NCBI RefSeq assembly: GCF_009811555.1
Contig: NZ_BLIN01000005.1
Coordinates: 3,047,501-3,111,500 of the forward strand
DNA: 64,000 bases
Reading direction: 5' to 3'
DNA from: Streptomyces caniferus
GTDB taxonomy: Bacteria; Actinomycetota; Actinomycetes; Streptomycetales; Streptomycetaceae
In this document: piece by piece, positions 25,163 to 34,420 of the stretch
Layout of the letters: the number at the start of each line of letters is the position of its first letter
How positions within the stretch are numbered: position 1 is the stretch's first letter
Made by a program: the position numbers and the translations under genes
The notes under the pieces: generated by a model
The model's database searches: none
What the model was told of the DNA's origin: nothing
Seen by the model: only the letters and a program-made list of their open reading frames with translations

Positions 25163-27670
25163 TCAGGTGCCCGACGCCACCGCGTACTGCTCCCGTACCT
25201 CCCGATAGCGCAACAGCTCGGCGGCGACCGGCTCCAGGACTCGCGCCCGTCCGCACCCGGCCGCCGCACTCCGCAGTCGCCGCTCGGCGTCCTGCCCGTA
25301 ACGCCGGGCCGGGCCGCGTGCCACCACCCGGCACATCCACGTCAGCGCCGGCCCGCCCACCGAGCCGATCAGCGCGGGAAGCAGCCCCGAGACCCAGTCC
25401 GCCGCCCCGCCCGCGCCCGTGACCGCGCCCGTGACCGCGCCCAGCAACCAGAGCACACCGACGACTTGGAGTACGGACAGCATTCCCTGCAGCGACGCGG
25501 CGACCGTCCACCAGCGTGGTTTCACGGCCGGTCCGCCCCGGAGCGCCTCCTCGGCCTCCGCCGCCACCTTGTCCAATGCCTCCGGCAACCCGTACGCGCC
25601 CCGGTCCGCCGCCTCCCGCACCGCCTGGGCCCACGGCGCCGGCAAGCCGTGCGCCGCCTCACCCGCCACGGTGCGTACGGCCTGCTCCACCACGGGCCGC
25701 GCCGCCGCCCGGCCGTCCACCGCCGGTTCGCCCCCCTCCCCGGCCGCGCCACCGCCCGCCAGCAGATGCCCCGGGCCCTCCTGCCGCCCCACCGAGCCCA
25801 GCCGCGTCCCGTTGCGCCACAGAGCGGCCCGACCGGCACCGCCCCGGCCGGCACCGGTCCTGCTCACCTCGGCTCTCCCCGTCCCCGTCCCCCGCCCGAC
25901 GTCACCCCGCCCCGCTCCCGTCCGCCCCCTACGGACCTGCCGCGCACCGGCGCGCCCACCGTCCGCCCGCCCGGCGTCGTCCATCCGCCCGGCGCCCGTC
26001 GCCCCTCCCCCGAAGGCCCCCGTGCCCATCGCCCCGGCCCCCGCCCCGGAGCCACGGGTCCGCCACCCGCTCCCCCGCCATCCCCGCATCCGCGCCCACG
26101 GCGACCCGCACGCGCGCTCCGCGTACCGCAGCCAGTCGCGTTCCGCCGCGCGCCCGGTGGCCACCGCCCCGACCGCCTCCGCCAGCCGGTCGTCGAACTC
26201 CGCCCGTGCCTGTTCGGTCAGCCCGACCCGGCTCTGCGCCACATATACGGACCGCAACCGCTCGGCCGCCGCATCCACATCCGCCGCCAGCCGCCGGTCC
26301 GCCGCGCCCCGCTCCGTGACGAACTGACCGAGCGCCTCCCGCAGTTCGCCCACGCCCTTGCCCGTGGCGGCGGACAGCGCGAGCACCGCCGCCCCGGGCT
26401 CCCCGTGCTCGCCGAGCGCCAGCCCGTCCTCGTCCAGGAGCCGGCGCAGATCGTCCACCACCTGGTCGGCGGCGTCGCCGGGCAGCCGGTCCACCTGGTT
26501 GAGCACGACGAACATGACCTCGGCGTAGCCCGCCAGCGGCCGCAGATACCGCTCGTGCAGCACCGCATCCGCGTACTTCTCCGGATCCACCACCCAGATC
26601 ACCGCGTCCACCAGCTCCAGCATCCGGTCCACCTGAGCGCGGTGCTCGGTGGCCGAGGAGTCGTGATCGGGCAGGTCGATGAGGATGAGTCCGTGCAGCT
26701 CGGAGCTGCCGTCCGCCGGGGCATGACGCCGGTGCGCGGGCACGCCCAGCCGGTACAGCAGCCCCTCCGCGCCCGCCCGGCTGCCCGGCCAGACACAGGC
26801 CACGGGCTCCGCGGTCGTCGGCCGCCGCGGGCCGACCTGCGAACGGTTCGCCCCGGCCAGCGCGTTGAACAGCGACGATTTACCGCTGCCGGTCGCCCCC
26901 GCGATCGCGACGACGGTGTGCTCACCGGACAGCCGGTAGCGCTCGTCCGCCGTCTCCAACACCCGCCCCGCGCCCTCCAGCGCCCGCCCGTCCAGCCGGG
27001 ACCGGGACAGCGCGATCAACTCCCGCAAGGCATCCAACCGGCCGCGCAGTCCGCCCGCCACGGCCCGCCGGCCGCCGTCCGCGACCCATCGGTACCCGCC
27101 CCCGCCCTCCCCACCCACCGGCGAACGCGGCTGCACCATCGCCTCACCCCGCGACGCGAACCGTGACCCGCCATACGCCCGCACTCCTGACGCCATGGGG
27201 GCGCCACCCGACGACCTCCCACGCGAGAGCGCCATACCCGCCGCCACAGGCGCCTCTTCCCGCTCCTCGCTCACCGCCTGCCGCACCACCGACCGGGGCA
27301 CTCCCACGTCCCGCGCCCGCCGCGCAATCAACCCGTCATCCCACGCCCCGCCCACCACCGCCGCCCGCACAGCGGGCTCCGCCCCCACGCCCCTCTCCCG
27401 CTCCCCCACGGCCTTCCCGAACTCCCCGGCCTCTCTGCCCTCTCCGACCTCCGCAGGCCGTACGGACGCCTCCGATACCTCGCACCCCACGGATGCCATG
27501 CCGTCCACCGCCGCCACGCCCTCCACCGACGTCACTCCGCCCACCGACGCCGGCATCGAGACCACACCCACCCCCGTCTCCCGCCCCTTCCCCAAGCACT
27601 CCCCGGAACCATCCGTCGCTTCGGCGCCATCCGCCGCCTCGAAACCAACCGCTGCCTGGGAATCGCTCAC
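25163..27670 (-). CDS. Dynamin-like GTPase with C-terminal membrane hairpin (DynA/DynB type)
   Basis: GTG 27670 overlaps the upstream GTPase stop (GTGA). Of 835 residues, the first ~200 are low-complexity and variable. The GTPase domain (~215-480) has G1 [14 protein letters not shown], a Thr-rich switch ([13 protein letters not shown]), G3 [10 protein letters not shown] and G4 [11 protein letters not shown] helical bundle with a Gly/Arg-rich insertion follows. Near the C-terminus two hydrophobic spans ([40 protein letters not shown]) form a membrane paddle. Streptomyces has a paired dynamin-like system (DynA/DynB) stabilising FtsZ rings during sporulation septation; gene pairing and features fit, but which partner is which cannot be decided here. 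Confidence 0.78.
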   Translation of the reverse strand: MSDSQAAVGFEAADGAEATDGSGECLGKGRETGVGVVSMPASVGGVTSVEGVAAVDGMASVGCEVSEASVRPAEVGEGREAGEFGKAVGERERGVGAEPAVRAAVVGGAWDDGLIARRARDVGVPRSVVRQAVSEEREEAPVAAGMALSRGRSSGGAPMASGVRAYGGSRFASRGEAMVQPRSPVGGEGGGGYRWVADGGRRAVAGGLRGRLDALRELIALSRSRLDGRALEGAGRVLETADERYRLSGEHTVVAIAGATGSGKSSLFNALAGANRSQVGPRRPTTAEPVACVWPGSRAGAEGLLYRLGVPAHRRHAPADGSSELHGLILIDLPDHDSSATEHRAQVDRMLELVDAVIWVVDPEKYADAVLHERYLRPLAGYAEVMFVVLNQVDRLPGDAADQVVDDLRRLLDEDGLALGEHGEPGAAVLALSAATGKGVGELREALGQFVTERGAADRRLAADVDAAAERLRSVYVAQSRVGLTEQARAEFDDRLAEAVGAVATGRAAERDWLRYAERACGSPWARMRGWRGSGWRTRGSGAGAGAMGTGAFGGGATGAGRMDDAGRADGGRAGARQVRRGRTGAGRGDVGRGTGTGRAEVSRTGAGRGGAGRAALWRNGTRLGSVGRQEGPGHLLAGGGAAGEGGEPAVDGRAAARPVVEQAVRTVAGEAAHGLPAPWAQAVREAADRGAYGLPEALDKVAAEAEEALRGGPAVKPRWWTVAASLQGMLSVLQVVGVLWLLGAVTGAVTGAGGAADWVSGLLPALIGSVGGPALTWMCRVVARGPARRYGQDAERRLRSAAAGCGRARVLEPVAAELLRYREVREQYAVASGT

Positions 27671-29706
27671 CCCGACACCTCCTCCTTCTCCATCGCCCTC
27701 GCCCGCTCGTCCTCGTCCCGCCGCTGCTTGCGCTTCTCCGTCTCCTCCGGCCTCTCCTTCTGCTTCTCCCGCTGCACGACGGACAGCGCGGCGATCAGCT
27801 CCGCCTGCTGGTCCAGTGGCACGGTCAGCTGGTCCAGCGGTGCCAGCCGCCGCTCCCGCTCACCGTCCAGGGCACGCGCCACATACGTGGCCAGCAGCCG
27901 GGCGCCCCGGTCGCAGAGCCGCAGCGCGGTCTGGGCCCCCAAGAGGTCGGCGAGGTTCTCGCCCGCCGTACGGGCCCGCCGGCCACCGAGCAGAGCCGTG
28001 GCCAACAGCGCCGCCGACTCCTCCGGCTCCACCGACCCCACCCGTTCACCGGCCTGCCCGGCACGCGCCTCACGGGTCTCCTCCTCGGCCAGCTCCTCCA
28101 GGCAGCGCCGCCAGCGCCGGACGATCACACCGAGCCGTCCGCCCGCGCCTTCGGCGGTCGCCAGCGAGACGTCGGCCGCCGCGGGGTCGCGCCGCCAGCC
28201 GTCCGCGGCCCGCTCGTCGGCCTCCTCCACGGCACAGGTCAGCAGCGAGGTCAGCCCGTGGGTCAGCGCGTCGAGCAGCTCGTCGGAGCGGCCGTCGAGC
28301 CCATGGTCGCGCCAGTGCGCCCGCGCGTCCCCGGACAGCACCTCACCGGCCGCGACCTCCTGCCGTACCCGCTCCGCGGCCTGCTCGTACGCCTCCTCGA
28401 CCCGGCCGGCCAGCCGCAGCGCCGCGGCGTGCTGGGCAGCGGCTGCCCCCGCGAGCGCGGGCAGCCGGCTGCGCAGCGACGCGATCACTCCGGCGGCCGT
28501 ACGGTCCGCGGCGGCGGTGCGGGCGACGGGGTCCTGGGCGTGTCGCTCCAGCCAGTCCCGCAGCGCCGCCACGGCCGTGGCGGGCAGCAGACCGCTCCCG
28601 CCGCCGGCCGACTCGGGCAGCTCGGGAATGGTGAACCGCGGGACGTGGCCGAGACCGGCCCGCTGGAGAAGTTCCGCGTACCGCCCGGAAATGTCCGTGG
28701 CGATCTGATGCGGCACCCGGTCCAGCACGGTCACCAAGGTGACGTCGTACTCCTTTGCGGTACGCAGCAGATGCCAGGGCACCGCATCCGCGTACCGGGC
28801 CGCCGTGGTGACCAGCACCCAGACGTCCGCCGCGCAGATCAGCTCCGCGGCCAGCTCCCGGTTGCGCGCCACCAGCGAATCGATGTCCGGGGCGTCCAGC
28901 AGCGCCAGCCCGCTGGGCAATGCCCGATCCGTCTCGATCCGCACCGTGAGCAGCCCCGCCTCACCCCCGCCGGCCGCCCGTGACCCACCCGGTTCCCCGC
29001 CCAGGCCTACGCCACCACCGCCCGCACCGTCATACGCCCCGCCGCCACCGGCCCCCGGCCCCCCTGCCGCATAGCCATAGCCGTAGTCGGAGCCGAAGCC
29101 GATGCCCTGCTCACCACCCGCCCCCTCTGTCTCCTGCCGCTGCCGCTGCCCCTGCCCCCCACCGAGCCCATGCGCCATACGGGCCCCATGAGGCATCCGC
29201 ACCCCGTGCCCGCCTGCCGCCCCGCGCGCACCGCCGGGCGCCACCCCGCCCGCACCGTGCCCGCCGTAATCGCCCCGGCCCAGGCCGTCGCCCGCCGCGT
29301 ATCCGTCCTCGCCACCGTCGTCCTGCTCAGGGACCCACACCCGGGCGAGCTGCGGCAGGACCCGTGGCCCGGCGAACCAGTGGAGATCATCGGGATGACA
29401 GACCAGCACCGGTGTGCGCGTCGTCGGACGCAGCACCCCCGCCTCCGAGACCCGCCGCCCCACCAGCGAATTCACCAGCGTGGACTTGCCCGCCCCGGTC
29501 GATCCGCCGATCACCGCGAGCAGCGGGGCCTGCGGGGAGCGCAGGCGGGGAATCACATAGTCGTCGAGCTGGGCGAGCAGCTCGGCCCGGTTGCGCCGGG
29601 CCCGGGCAGCACCCCGGAGTGGCAGTGGAAAGCGTGCGGCGTCAACGCGGTCGCGCAGAACGGACAGTGCGTCGATCAGCCGGGGTCGTACGTCCAAGGT
29701 CGCCAC
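27667..29706 (-). CDS. Dynamin-like GTPase, first gene of the pair (DynA/DynB type)
   Basis: GTG 29706 gives 679 residues. G1 is [18 protein letters not shown] (67-75 core), the switch threonines are in [12 protein letters not shown]3 is LLDAPDIDS and the G4-like motif is [10 protein letters not shown]. The canonical [NT]KxD is not obvious, so nucleotide specificity may be relaxed. A Gly-rich, low-complexity insertion occupies ~135-260, inside the GTPase domain. The C-terminal half is helical with no membrane span. It is translationally coupled to the membrane-bound partner downstream and preceded by a plausible promoter. A role in septation is inferred from the pairing. Confidence 0.78.
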   Translation of the reverse strand: MATLDVRPRLIDALSVLRDRVDAARFPLPLRGAARARRNRAELLAQLDDYVIPRLRSPQAPLLAVIGGSTGAGKSTLVNSLVGRRVSEAGVLRPTTRTPVLVCHPDDLHWFAGPRVLPQLARVWVPEQDDGGEDGYAAGDGLGRGDYGGHGAGGVAPGGARGAAGGHGVRMPHGARMAHGLGGGQGQRQRQETEGAGGEQGIGFGSDYGYGYAAGGPGAGGGGAYDGAGGGGVGLGGEPGGSRAAGGGEAGLLTVRIETDRALPSGLALLDAPDIDSLVARNRELAAELICAADVWVLVTTAARYADAVPWHLLRTAKEYDVTLVTVLDRVPHQIATDISGRYAELLQRAGLGHVPRFTIPELPESAGGGSGLLPATAVAALRDWLERHAQDPVARTAAADRTAAGVIASLRSRLPALAGAAAAQHAAALRLAGRVEEAYEQAAERVRQEVAAGEVLSGDARAHWRDHGLDGRSDELLDALTHGLTSLLTCAVEEADERAADGWRRDPAAADVSLATAEGAGGRLGVIVRRWRRCLEELAEEETREARAGQAGERVGSVEPEESAALLATALLGGRRARTAGENLADLLGAQTALRLCDRGARLLATYVARALDGERERRLAPLDQLTVPLDQQAELIAALSVVQREKQKERPEETEKRKQRRDEDERARAMEKEEVSG

Positions 29707-29742
29707 ATGTGCAGAATGCCCAATTTAGTTGGGTTTTTGAAG

Positions 29743-29771
29743 CGTATAACCCCTTGTGCGCGCCGCAAGAA
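29743..29771 (-). promoter_or_regulatory. Candidate promoter of the dynamin-like operon
   Basis: Minus strand: TTCTTG (29771-29766), a 17-base spacer and TATACG (29748-29743), ending 37 bases before the GTG start. In the leader, CCCAATTTAGTTGGG (29719-29733) is a 5-bp inverted repeat that could bind a regulator. The region 29707-30008 has no gene. Confidence 0.4.
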
Positions 29772-30008
29772 CCCCCACAGAACGGGATGAGTGGCGCATG
29801 AGACGTTCGCGACGAGTGGGGCGCAGGCATAACGAGTGCACAACACCCGCCGCACGAGACGTCAAAAGCGGTGCAGGATTCGTACCTGCCTGCGATTATC
29901 GGGACCGCTTCACCGAACCTCCACAACGTGCCACGGAGGTGAAGCAACCGGGACGAGGCACCCGGACCTCTATCCTTGTCCGCGGTCCGTGATCCACGTC
30001 CACACCCG

Positions 30009-30084
30009 GCCCCCGTAGCTCAGTGGATAGAGCAGGTGCCTTCTAAGCACTTGGCCGCAGGTTCGAGTCCTGCCGGGGGCGCCA
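30009..30084 (+). tRNA. tRNA-Arg (anticodon TCT), CCA encoded
   Basis: Acceptor arms GCCCCCG (30009-30015) and CGGGGGC (30074-30080) pair fully. The D-arm is GCTC/GAGC and the anticodon stem GGTGC/GCACT has loop CTTCTAA giving anticodon TCT. The T-arm GCAGG/CCTGC has the usual TTCGAGT loop. Discriminator G is followed by CCA. It reads the rare codon AGA. A terminator follows, and a degenerate integrase begins about 200 bases downstream, marking this tRNA as a former integration site. Confidence 0.96.
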
Positions 30085-30101
30085 CCGCCCGTACGGTGTC
30101 C

Positions 30102-30126
30102 AGCCCTCCCTTGTGGAGGGCTTTTC
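30102..30126 (+). terminator. Rho-independent terminator of the tRNA gene
   Basis: AGCCCTCC / GGAGGGCT with a five-base loop, followed by TTTC. Confidence 0.85.
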
Positions 30127-30309
30127 GCTGGTCAGGGGCGGTTTGGCGGTCCGGCGCGGCGGCTTCGGCAGGGCCGGAACGACTCCTGGAGGCGAAGGTG
30201 GGAGTCCGGCCGAAGCCGGTCCGGTACGGCTCTCGACGGCTGGTTTCCCGAAAACTTCCCGGCGTTTTTCGGCGACACTTTCACGGCTGTGGGCACAGCG
30301 AGCAGCCGC

Positions 30310-30600
30310 TGAGGCTCTTCGATCCGCCCCTGGAGTTCGGTCAGCTGTCCGGTGATGCAGCGTGTGCAGGTGGCCAGGAGGACGGGGGCGCTGCTGCCCG
30401 CCCAGGCGGCGACCCGAGCCGGCGGAATGCCGTTGTTGAGCCAGGTCTTCAGGCAGGTGTGGCGCAGGTCGTAGACACGCTTCCCGACGGGCGAGCTGTA
30501 GTCGTGCTCGCCGAGGACAGCCTTGCGAGCCTTGCGCCAGACCCGGTGGAAGACCGATCCGGCGAGCAGACCGCCTTCCCCCGGAAGGTCGAGCGCGAGG
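30310..30600 (-). pseudogene. Degenerate tyrosine integrase C-terminal fragment
   Basis: The minus-strand frame contains VFHRVWRKARKAVLGEHD, VGKRVYDLRHTCLKTWLNNG and PPARVAAWAGSSAPVLL, closely matching the C-terminus of actinobacterial integrative-element integrases. The Arg of the LRH box is intact, but the usual WAGHS His is Ser. The catalytic Tyr of the VLLxTY motif is Cys (VLLATCTRC). The N-terminal two thirds of the gene are absent; sequence upstream shows only fragments in other frames. Its position just after the tRNA is where an integrase of an element using the tRNA as attB would lie. It cannot be active. Confidence 0.8.
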
Positions 30601-30819
30601 GCAGGTCTTCGCCTCGGCGCCGCTGTTCGGAGGCGACCTGCCCGAACGGTCACGCGTGAGCTCGCGGACCTTCTGGGACCGGATCTCGGCCTCGGTGCAA
30701 GGCCCTCCTGGACCTCGGTGCGGCGGACGGGCCTGGTTCCGGATGCTGGCCCGTCCGCCGGGGCAACGTTGTCGCGGCCGCAGCGGTGCTCAGCTCGGGC
30801 AGGTCGGTCTCGAACGCTG

Positions 30820-31146
30820 TTACGAGGTGGCGTCGCGGGTGCGCAGGTCTTCGTTGATGCGCTGGGCTTCTTCGAGTTGGTCTTCGAGGATGATGATGCG
30901 GCAGGCGGCTTCGATGGGGGTGCCGGCGTCGACGAGTTCACGGGCTCGGGCGGCGATGCGTAGCTGGTAGCGGGAGTAGCGGCGGTGGCCGCCTTCGGAA
31001 CGCAGCGGGGTGATCAGGCGGTGCTCGCCGAGGGCGCGGAGGAAGGCAGGGGCGGTGCCGATCATTTCGGCGGCCCGGCCCATGGTGTAGGCGGGGTAGT
31101 CGTCGTCGTCGAACTTGTCGACGGGGCGGGGAGTGCGAGGGGGCAT
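30820..31146 (-). CDS. MerR-family transcriptional regulator
   Basis: ATG 31146 is preferred (AGAGG three bases upstream); a start at 31170 would add MRPRKKRS. The 108 residues contain a MerR-type helix-turn-helix: [20 protein letters not shown], a wing with [20 protein letters not shown], and a C-terminal dimer helix ([20 protein letters not shown]). There is no effector domain, so it is a minimal regulator of a type found in several copies in Streptomyces. It sits between the dead integrase and a terminator hairpin of the adjacent repeat arm. Target unknown. Confidence 0.85.
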   Translation of the reverse strand: MPPRTPRPVDKFDDDDYPAYTMGRAAEMIGTAPAFLRALGEHRLITPLRSEGGHRRYSRYQLRIAARARELVDAGTPIEAACRIIILEDQLEEAQRINEDLRTRDATS

Positions 31147-31170
31147 AGACCTCTTCTTTCGGGGACGCAT

Positions 31171-31645
31171 CGAGGGGCCCGAGTGCCGTTCTGGCACCCG
31201 GGCCCCGAGCTTTCAACACCATCTACCGACTGACTGCGCCGGCTTTCTTGTTCCGCCGGCCCGCCTGGGAGGGCGGGGCTGCGGGGATCGCGGATGCGTG
31301 ACCGGGGACCACCTTCCAATCCGGGGCCTGCGGTACCCGAGCGGTGTTCTTCCTCGCCCGGGCGATCCTGATGGCGTCTGCTCCTTACCTCATTCGGCTA
31401 CTCGGTTGTACTGCTGGATATCGCGGGTACTGCATGCGACCCCTGGGGCCGCTCGGCCCGGCAGTCAGCGAAGGAACCACCATTTCCGGCCCCGTCGCTC
31501 CACTGCCGTTCCGCGTCCTGTCTGACCTGCTTGCACAGCAGTTCATCTCTGCCGTGCCCTCTTCGACTTCTTGAGTACGGGAAAACACTAACCTCCACAC
31601 GCACCCATGTCTACGCTCGTCGTGACAGATTTTCTCAACAGCCGG
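31171..31645 (-). repeat. Left arm of a diverged long inverted duplication
   Basis: Read on the minus strand, this stretch aligns along its whole length with 32435-32925 read on the plus strand. Shared blocks include GAAAATCTG, TAGACATG, GGCAGTGGAG, TGACTGCCGGGCCG, CAGACGCCATCAGGATCGCC, CTCGGGTACCGCAGGCCCCG and CGGTAGATGGTGTT. It ends in a hairpin at 31174-31206. A 53-codon frame from ATG 31531 and a frame running AIRIARARK...PDWKVVPGH... to TAG can be read here. Neither is kept in frame in the other arm, so coding status is open. The wider gap 31147-31885 holds no convincing gene. Confidence 0.7.
31174..31206 (-). terminator. Hairpin closing the left arm
   Basis: GGGGCCC-G-A-GTGCC pairs with GGCAC-C-C-GGGCCCC (one mismatch, five-base loop). 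The equivalent hairpin in the right arm is perfect. Confidence 0.65.
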
Positions 31646-31885
31646 TGAGTGGACTTCTGCCTCATGCGCACCCGGAAGAGCGCCATTCGGGTTGGCCGGC
31701 CGGTTGGCCGCTCGCGACCGCACCCTCCTGGGCCACCGCCCTGACAGAGGGACCGGCCACCACCGGTGCGTGCCACGAACGGCAGGCCCTCGCCGCAGAC
31801 GCACCGCCCCCTTGAGGTCCTTTGCCTCGGCGCGGCGCGTGTCCGGGTCCGGCTGAGGTCCCGGTAGCGGAACCACAGCGCCCAG

Positions 31886-32299
31886 CTACCGGGAGAGTTG
31901 GGCATGGATGGTTTTGCCGGTTCCGGGGGCTGGGGTGATGGTCAGGTGGCTGGTGAGGTGGCGGATCATGTGCCAGCCGAAGCCACCGCTGCCGCCGTGG
32001 AGATCAGGTGTGCGTTCGCGGGGGGCCGCTGAACTGAGGTCACTGACCGCGGCGGTCATCGTGTCCGGGCCGACGGAAAGTCGGAGGGTGTACCGGCCGC
32101 CGCCGTGGCGCAGGGCATTGGTGGCGAGTTCCGAGACCACCAGGAGGAAGGCGTCCGCACGCTCGGGATCCGGCGCTGGGGTGAGGTTGTCGGTGAATGC
32201 GCGGGTCGCCTCGCGGGCCCGGTGGACACTGTCCGGGCTTTCGCCCCGCACCACGGTCGGTACGGGATGAGGGGCGCTGCCGATCTTCGTGCCGTTCAT
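31886..32299 (-). CDS. RsbW-like ATP-binding protein (anti-sigma factor type kinase)
   Basis: ATG 32299 gives 137 residues with a GHKL/HATPase fold: N-box VVSELATNALRHGGGRY, a G1-like AVSDLSSAAPRE and G2 GGSGGFGWHMIRHL. The G1 motif lacks the usual DxGxG, reading SDLSS, so ATP binding may be weakened. Streptomyces encodes dozens of such proteins, usually acting on sigma-factor/antagonist networks. No sigma or anti-anti-sigma gene adjoins it. It lies between the two arms of the inverted duplication, in the minus orientation. Confidence 0.82.
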   Translation of the reverse strand: MNGTKIGSAPHPVPTVVRGESPDSVHRAREATRAFTDNLTPAPDPERADAFLLVVSELATNALRHGGGRYTLRLSVGPDTMTAAVSDLSSAAPRERTPDLHGGSGGFGWHMIRHLTSHLTITPAPGTGKTIHAQLSR

Positions 32300-32434
32300 G
32301 CGCGTACACCCCACCTGTGATCCATTGCGCCTTTTGCCGTGACAGGCAGTGTGCCCGCCCCTTCGGTTCCCACACCCCGGCGACGCGCTTCCTGGTGCAG
32401 TTTTCACTAGGCGTGGCCGACAGAAGCTCGGCCA

Positions 32435-32925
32435 CCGTCTTCACAGAAAATCTGCCGTGTAGGCGATAGACATGCGGCCTCGCGGGGGTTAGGGTTTTCG
32501 TCGTAGCCAAGAGATCGAAGGCGCGGCAGAGGTCGAACTGCCGCGCGTGCAGTGCCAGAAGAGGCACGGCAGTGGAGTCGCGGGGCCGAAAGATATGCAC
32601 AGGGGCCCCGCGACTGACTGCCGGGCCGGGCGGCCCCCGGGGCCGCGAGCGGAACAGCGGATCCGCAGTAACAAGCAGGTCAGCAGGAGGACGAGAAGGA
32701 GGCAGACGCCATCAGGATCGCCCGGGCGAGGAAGTGAGTCCGCTCGGGTACCGCAGGCCCCGGATTGGAAGGTGGTCCCCGGTCACACATCCGCGATCCC
32801 CGCACTTCCCGCCCTCTCCCGGGCGACGGTGCGGAAACAGAAGGCCGGCAGCGCAGTAAGCCGGCAGATGGTGTTCAAACCCCTCGGGGCCCTGGTGCGT
32901 GTTCGGCACCAGGGCCCCGCGATGC
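32435..32925 (+). repeat. Right arm of the long inverted duplication
   Basis: The plus-strand copy of the unit described at 31171-31645. Its promoter-like block GATAGACATG is at 32465-32474, AAGGAGG at 32697-32703 and a terminator at 32885-32919. Relative to the left arm, one base is inserted after AGGAAG (32731 region). The frame AIRIARARK therefore ends at TGA here, while the left-arm frame continues. No other gene is seen in 32300-33062. Confidence 0.7.
32885..32919 (+). terminator. Terminator of the right arm
   Basis: A 14-bp perfect stem (CGGGGCCCTGGTGC and its mirror) with a seven-base loop. Confidence 0.75.
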
Positions 32926-33104
32926 ATTCCCGTCCGAACTCCGTTTCCGCGCCCGAGCACGGCCGCCGTGCCCCGGGGACGTTCAGCCGGCGTCGGACAG
33001 CCTGACCCGGCAGCAGCCATGCGGACGAGCTCCGCCGACATCGTCGCCGGAGCTCTTCGCCATCAGCCAGACGCGAACCGGACTGAGCACCGCGGTCGAG
33101 GCGT

Positions 33105-33263
33105 CCTCTGAACAGCCTCGCCGCGCGACCCCCAGGTGCCGCGGTGGTGGATGGCGCTCGTCCCGAACAGCAGCAAGGCGGTGACGGTGTACACGGTGCA
33201 GGCCAGGGCAGCCTGCGGGGTCCTGGCCAGGCGGATGAGGTCGACGCCTGCCGTCAGCGCGGC
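33105..33263 (-). pseudogene. Hemolysin-III/TrhA family N-terminal remnant
   Basis: The minus frame reads AALTAGVDLIRLARTPQAAL, YTVTALLLFGTSAIHHRGTW, GSRGEAV, matching the first two spans and the S-x3-H metal-site start of TrhA (hemolysin III/PAQR-like) proteins. The frame is then lost, and the remaining five spans are absent. It lies in a stretch (32926-33603) with no intact gene. Confidence 0.6.
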
Positions 33264-33603
33264 CGGGACACAGCTTCCTTCCTCCCCCGGACTGTTGGGC
33301 CTCGCTGACAACCAGGTAGCCACGCCAGGGGTCTCTCCCCACGGCGTTGGGGGAGGTCAGCCTCGGACCGCCGGGCATGGACTGCCACCACGTCGCCGGC
33401 AGGGTGGAGTCGGAGCCGAGCAATCAGACGTCTCTCACCGTGGTCGTCCAGGGCCCAGTCATCACCGGACGGCTGGACTCGAGGCGGTGGCGGACGTCGA
33501 GGTACTCGAGGGGGTCAAAACGGCTGGGACCGTTTTCCGCTCTCGCTCTTCCGGCCGCCGAGTTGGCCGCTGCCGGGCGGATTCTTTGCCCACAGCGGTC
33601 CGG

Positions 33604-33912
33604 TCAGGCTCGAGCCGGGTGCCCCAGCAAGGCCGACGCCGTCTCCAGTGGTGTGAGACCGGTCGGTGGCACGAGCGCGGCAGCCGGGCGGCACACGAAG
33701 CCGAGGCGGCTCAGGGCTCGGGTCACTTCACCGGCGGAGAAGTCACGGCGATCCTGCCGGGTGATGATCTCCCCGACCTGCTTGACGGGGTAATGGCGGC
33801 GACCGATGAGCACGGACTCACCCGTGATGGGTTCGGCTTTGATGCCCTTCATCGCATCCTGCACCTCGGTCTTGAGCAGGTCGAAAGGGAAGCGGGCGAT
33901 GACGACGCGCAT
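33604..33912 (-). CDS. Small conserved Streptomyces protein (SCO5918-like)
   Basis: ATG 33912 gives 102 residues. The N-terminus MRVVIARFPFDLLKTEVQDA is followed by ESVLIGRRHYPVKQVGEIIT and RRDFSAGEVTRALSRLGFVC. No signal peptide, span or catalytic motif is visible. I recall a family named after SCO5918 found beside cold-shock protein and DEAD-box helicase genes, which fits the placement here. It is last in the minus-strand run csp, helicase, CBS protein, this gene. Function unknown; an RNA or cold-adaptation role is only suggested by neighbours. Confidence 0.75.
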   Translation of the reverse strand: MRVVIARFPFDLLKTEVQDAMKGIKAEPITGESVLIGRRHYPVKQVGEIITRQDRRDFSAGEVTRALSRLGFVCRPAAALVPPTGLTPLETASALLGHPARA

Positions 33913-33972
33913 AGTGCCTCTACAAGGTCGAAGAGAAGCCGGAAACGGATCGCCGGCCTGGACGGAGAGGGA

Positions 33973-34362
33973 TCAACGGGTGAGGACGACGACGCCCAGG
34001 GCGTGCCCGCCCTCACCGATCACGGGTGAGGCCCGCAGCGCGCGTTGACGCATGGCGCGTTCCGCGTCGTGTGCGGACATCACGGGCGAAGTGAAGGGCC
34101 CACGGTCGTAGACGAGGTCCCGCAACCGGGTCTCCTCGGTGTACCAGGAGCCCTGGTGGTGGGCTGTCATCTGGGAGCGGGTGATCAGGCCCGTACACCG
34201 CCCGTCCTCGTCACGGACGAGGAGATGGTCGGCACGGGCCCCGATGAGGACGGACAGGGCCACGTCGACGATCATGTCGTCGCCGACCTGTGGTCCCGGC
34301 GACGACATGACGTCGCCGGCTGCCTTGCCGGAGCGGTCCGCCTGGGGGTAGCTCTGCAGCAT
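33973..34362 (-). CDS. CBS-domain protein
   Basis: ATG 34362 follows GGAGG nine bases upstream. The 129 residues form a pair of CBS motifs: MSSPGPQVGDDMIVDVALSV...LLVRDEDGRCTGLITRSQM and DLVYDRGPFTSPVMSAHDAE...SPVIGEGGHALGVVVLTR. CBS pairs bind adenine nucleotides and report energy state. It is 58 bases downstream of the helicase stop and likely co-transcribed. No fused effector domain is present. Confidence 0.82.
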   Translation of the reverse strand: MLQSYPQADRSGKAAGDVMSSPGPQVGDDMIVDVALSVLIGARADHLLVRDEDGRCTGLITRSQMTAHHQGSWYTEETRLRDLVYDRGPFTSPVMSAHDAERAMRQRALRASPVIGEGGHALGVVVLTR

Positions 34363-34420
34363 CAACGAAAGCCTCCGTGACGATGGTCCGACGAGCCGAG
34401 CGTGATCGTCCGGGACCGGC

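Noticed and set aside
24041..27166. A 1,041-codon plus-strand open frame opposite the SSB and GTPase genes.
   Set aside because: Pro/Arg-rich antisense shadow; the minus-strand SSB and GTPase motifs are clear.
31886..32299. Calling this ATP-binding protein a histidine kinase.
   Set aside because: At 137 residues it has only the HATPase fold, without a dimerisation/phosphoacceptor helix, sensor or partner regulator.
32983..33423. A 146-codon minus-strand frame as a real gene.
   Set aside because: The coding-like similarity (TrhA) is in a different frame and is itself broken; this frame has no recognisable feature.
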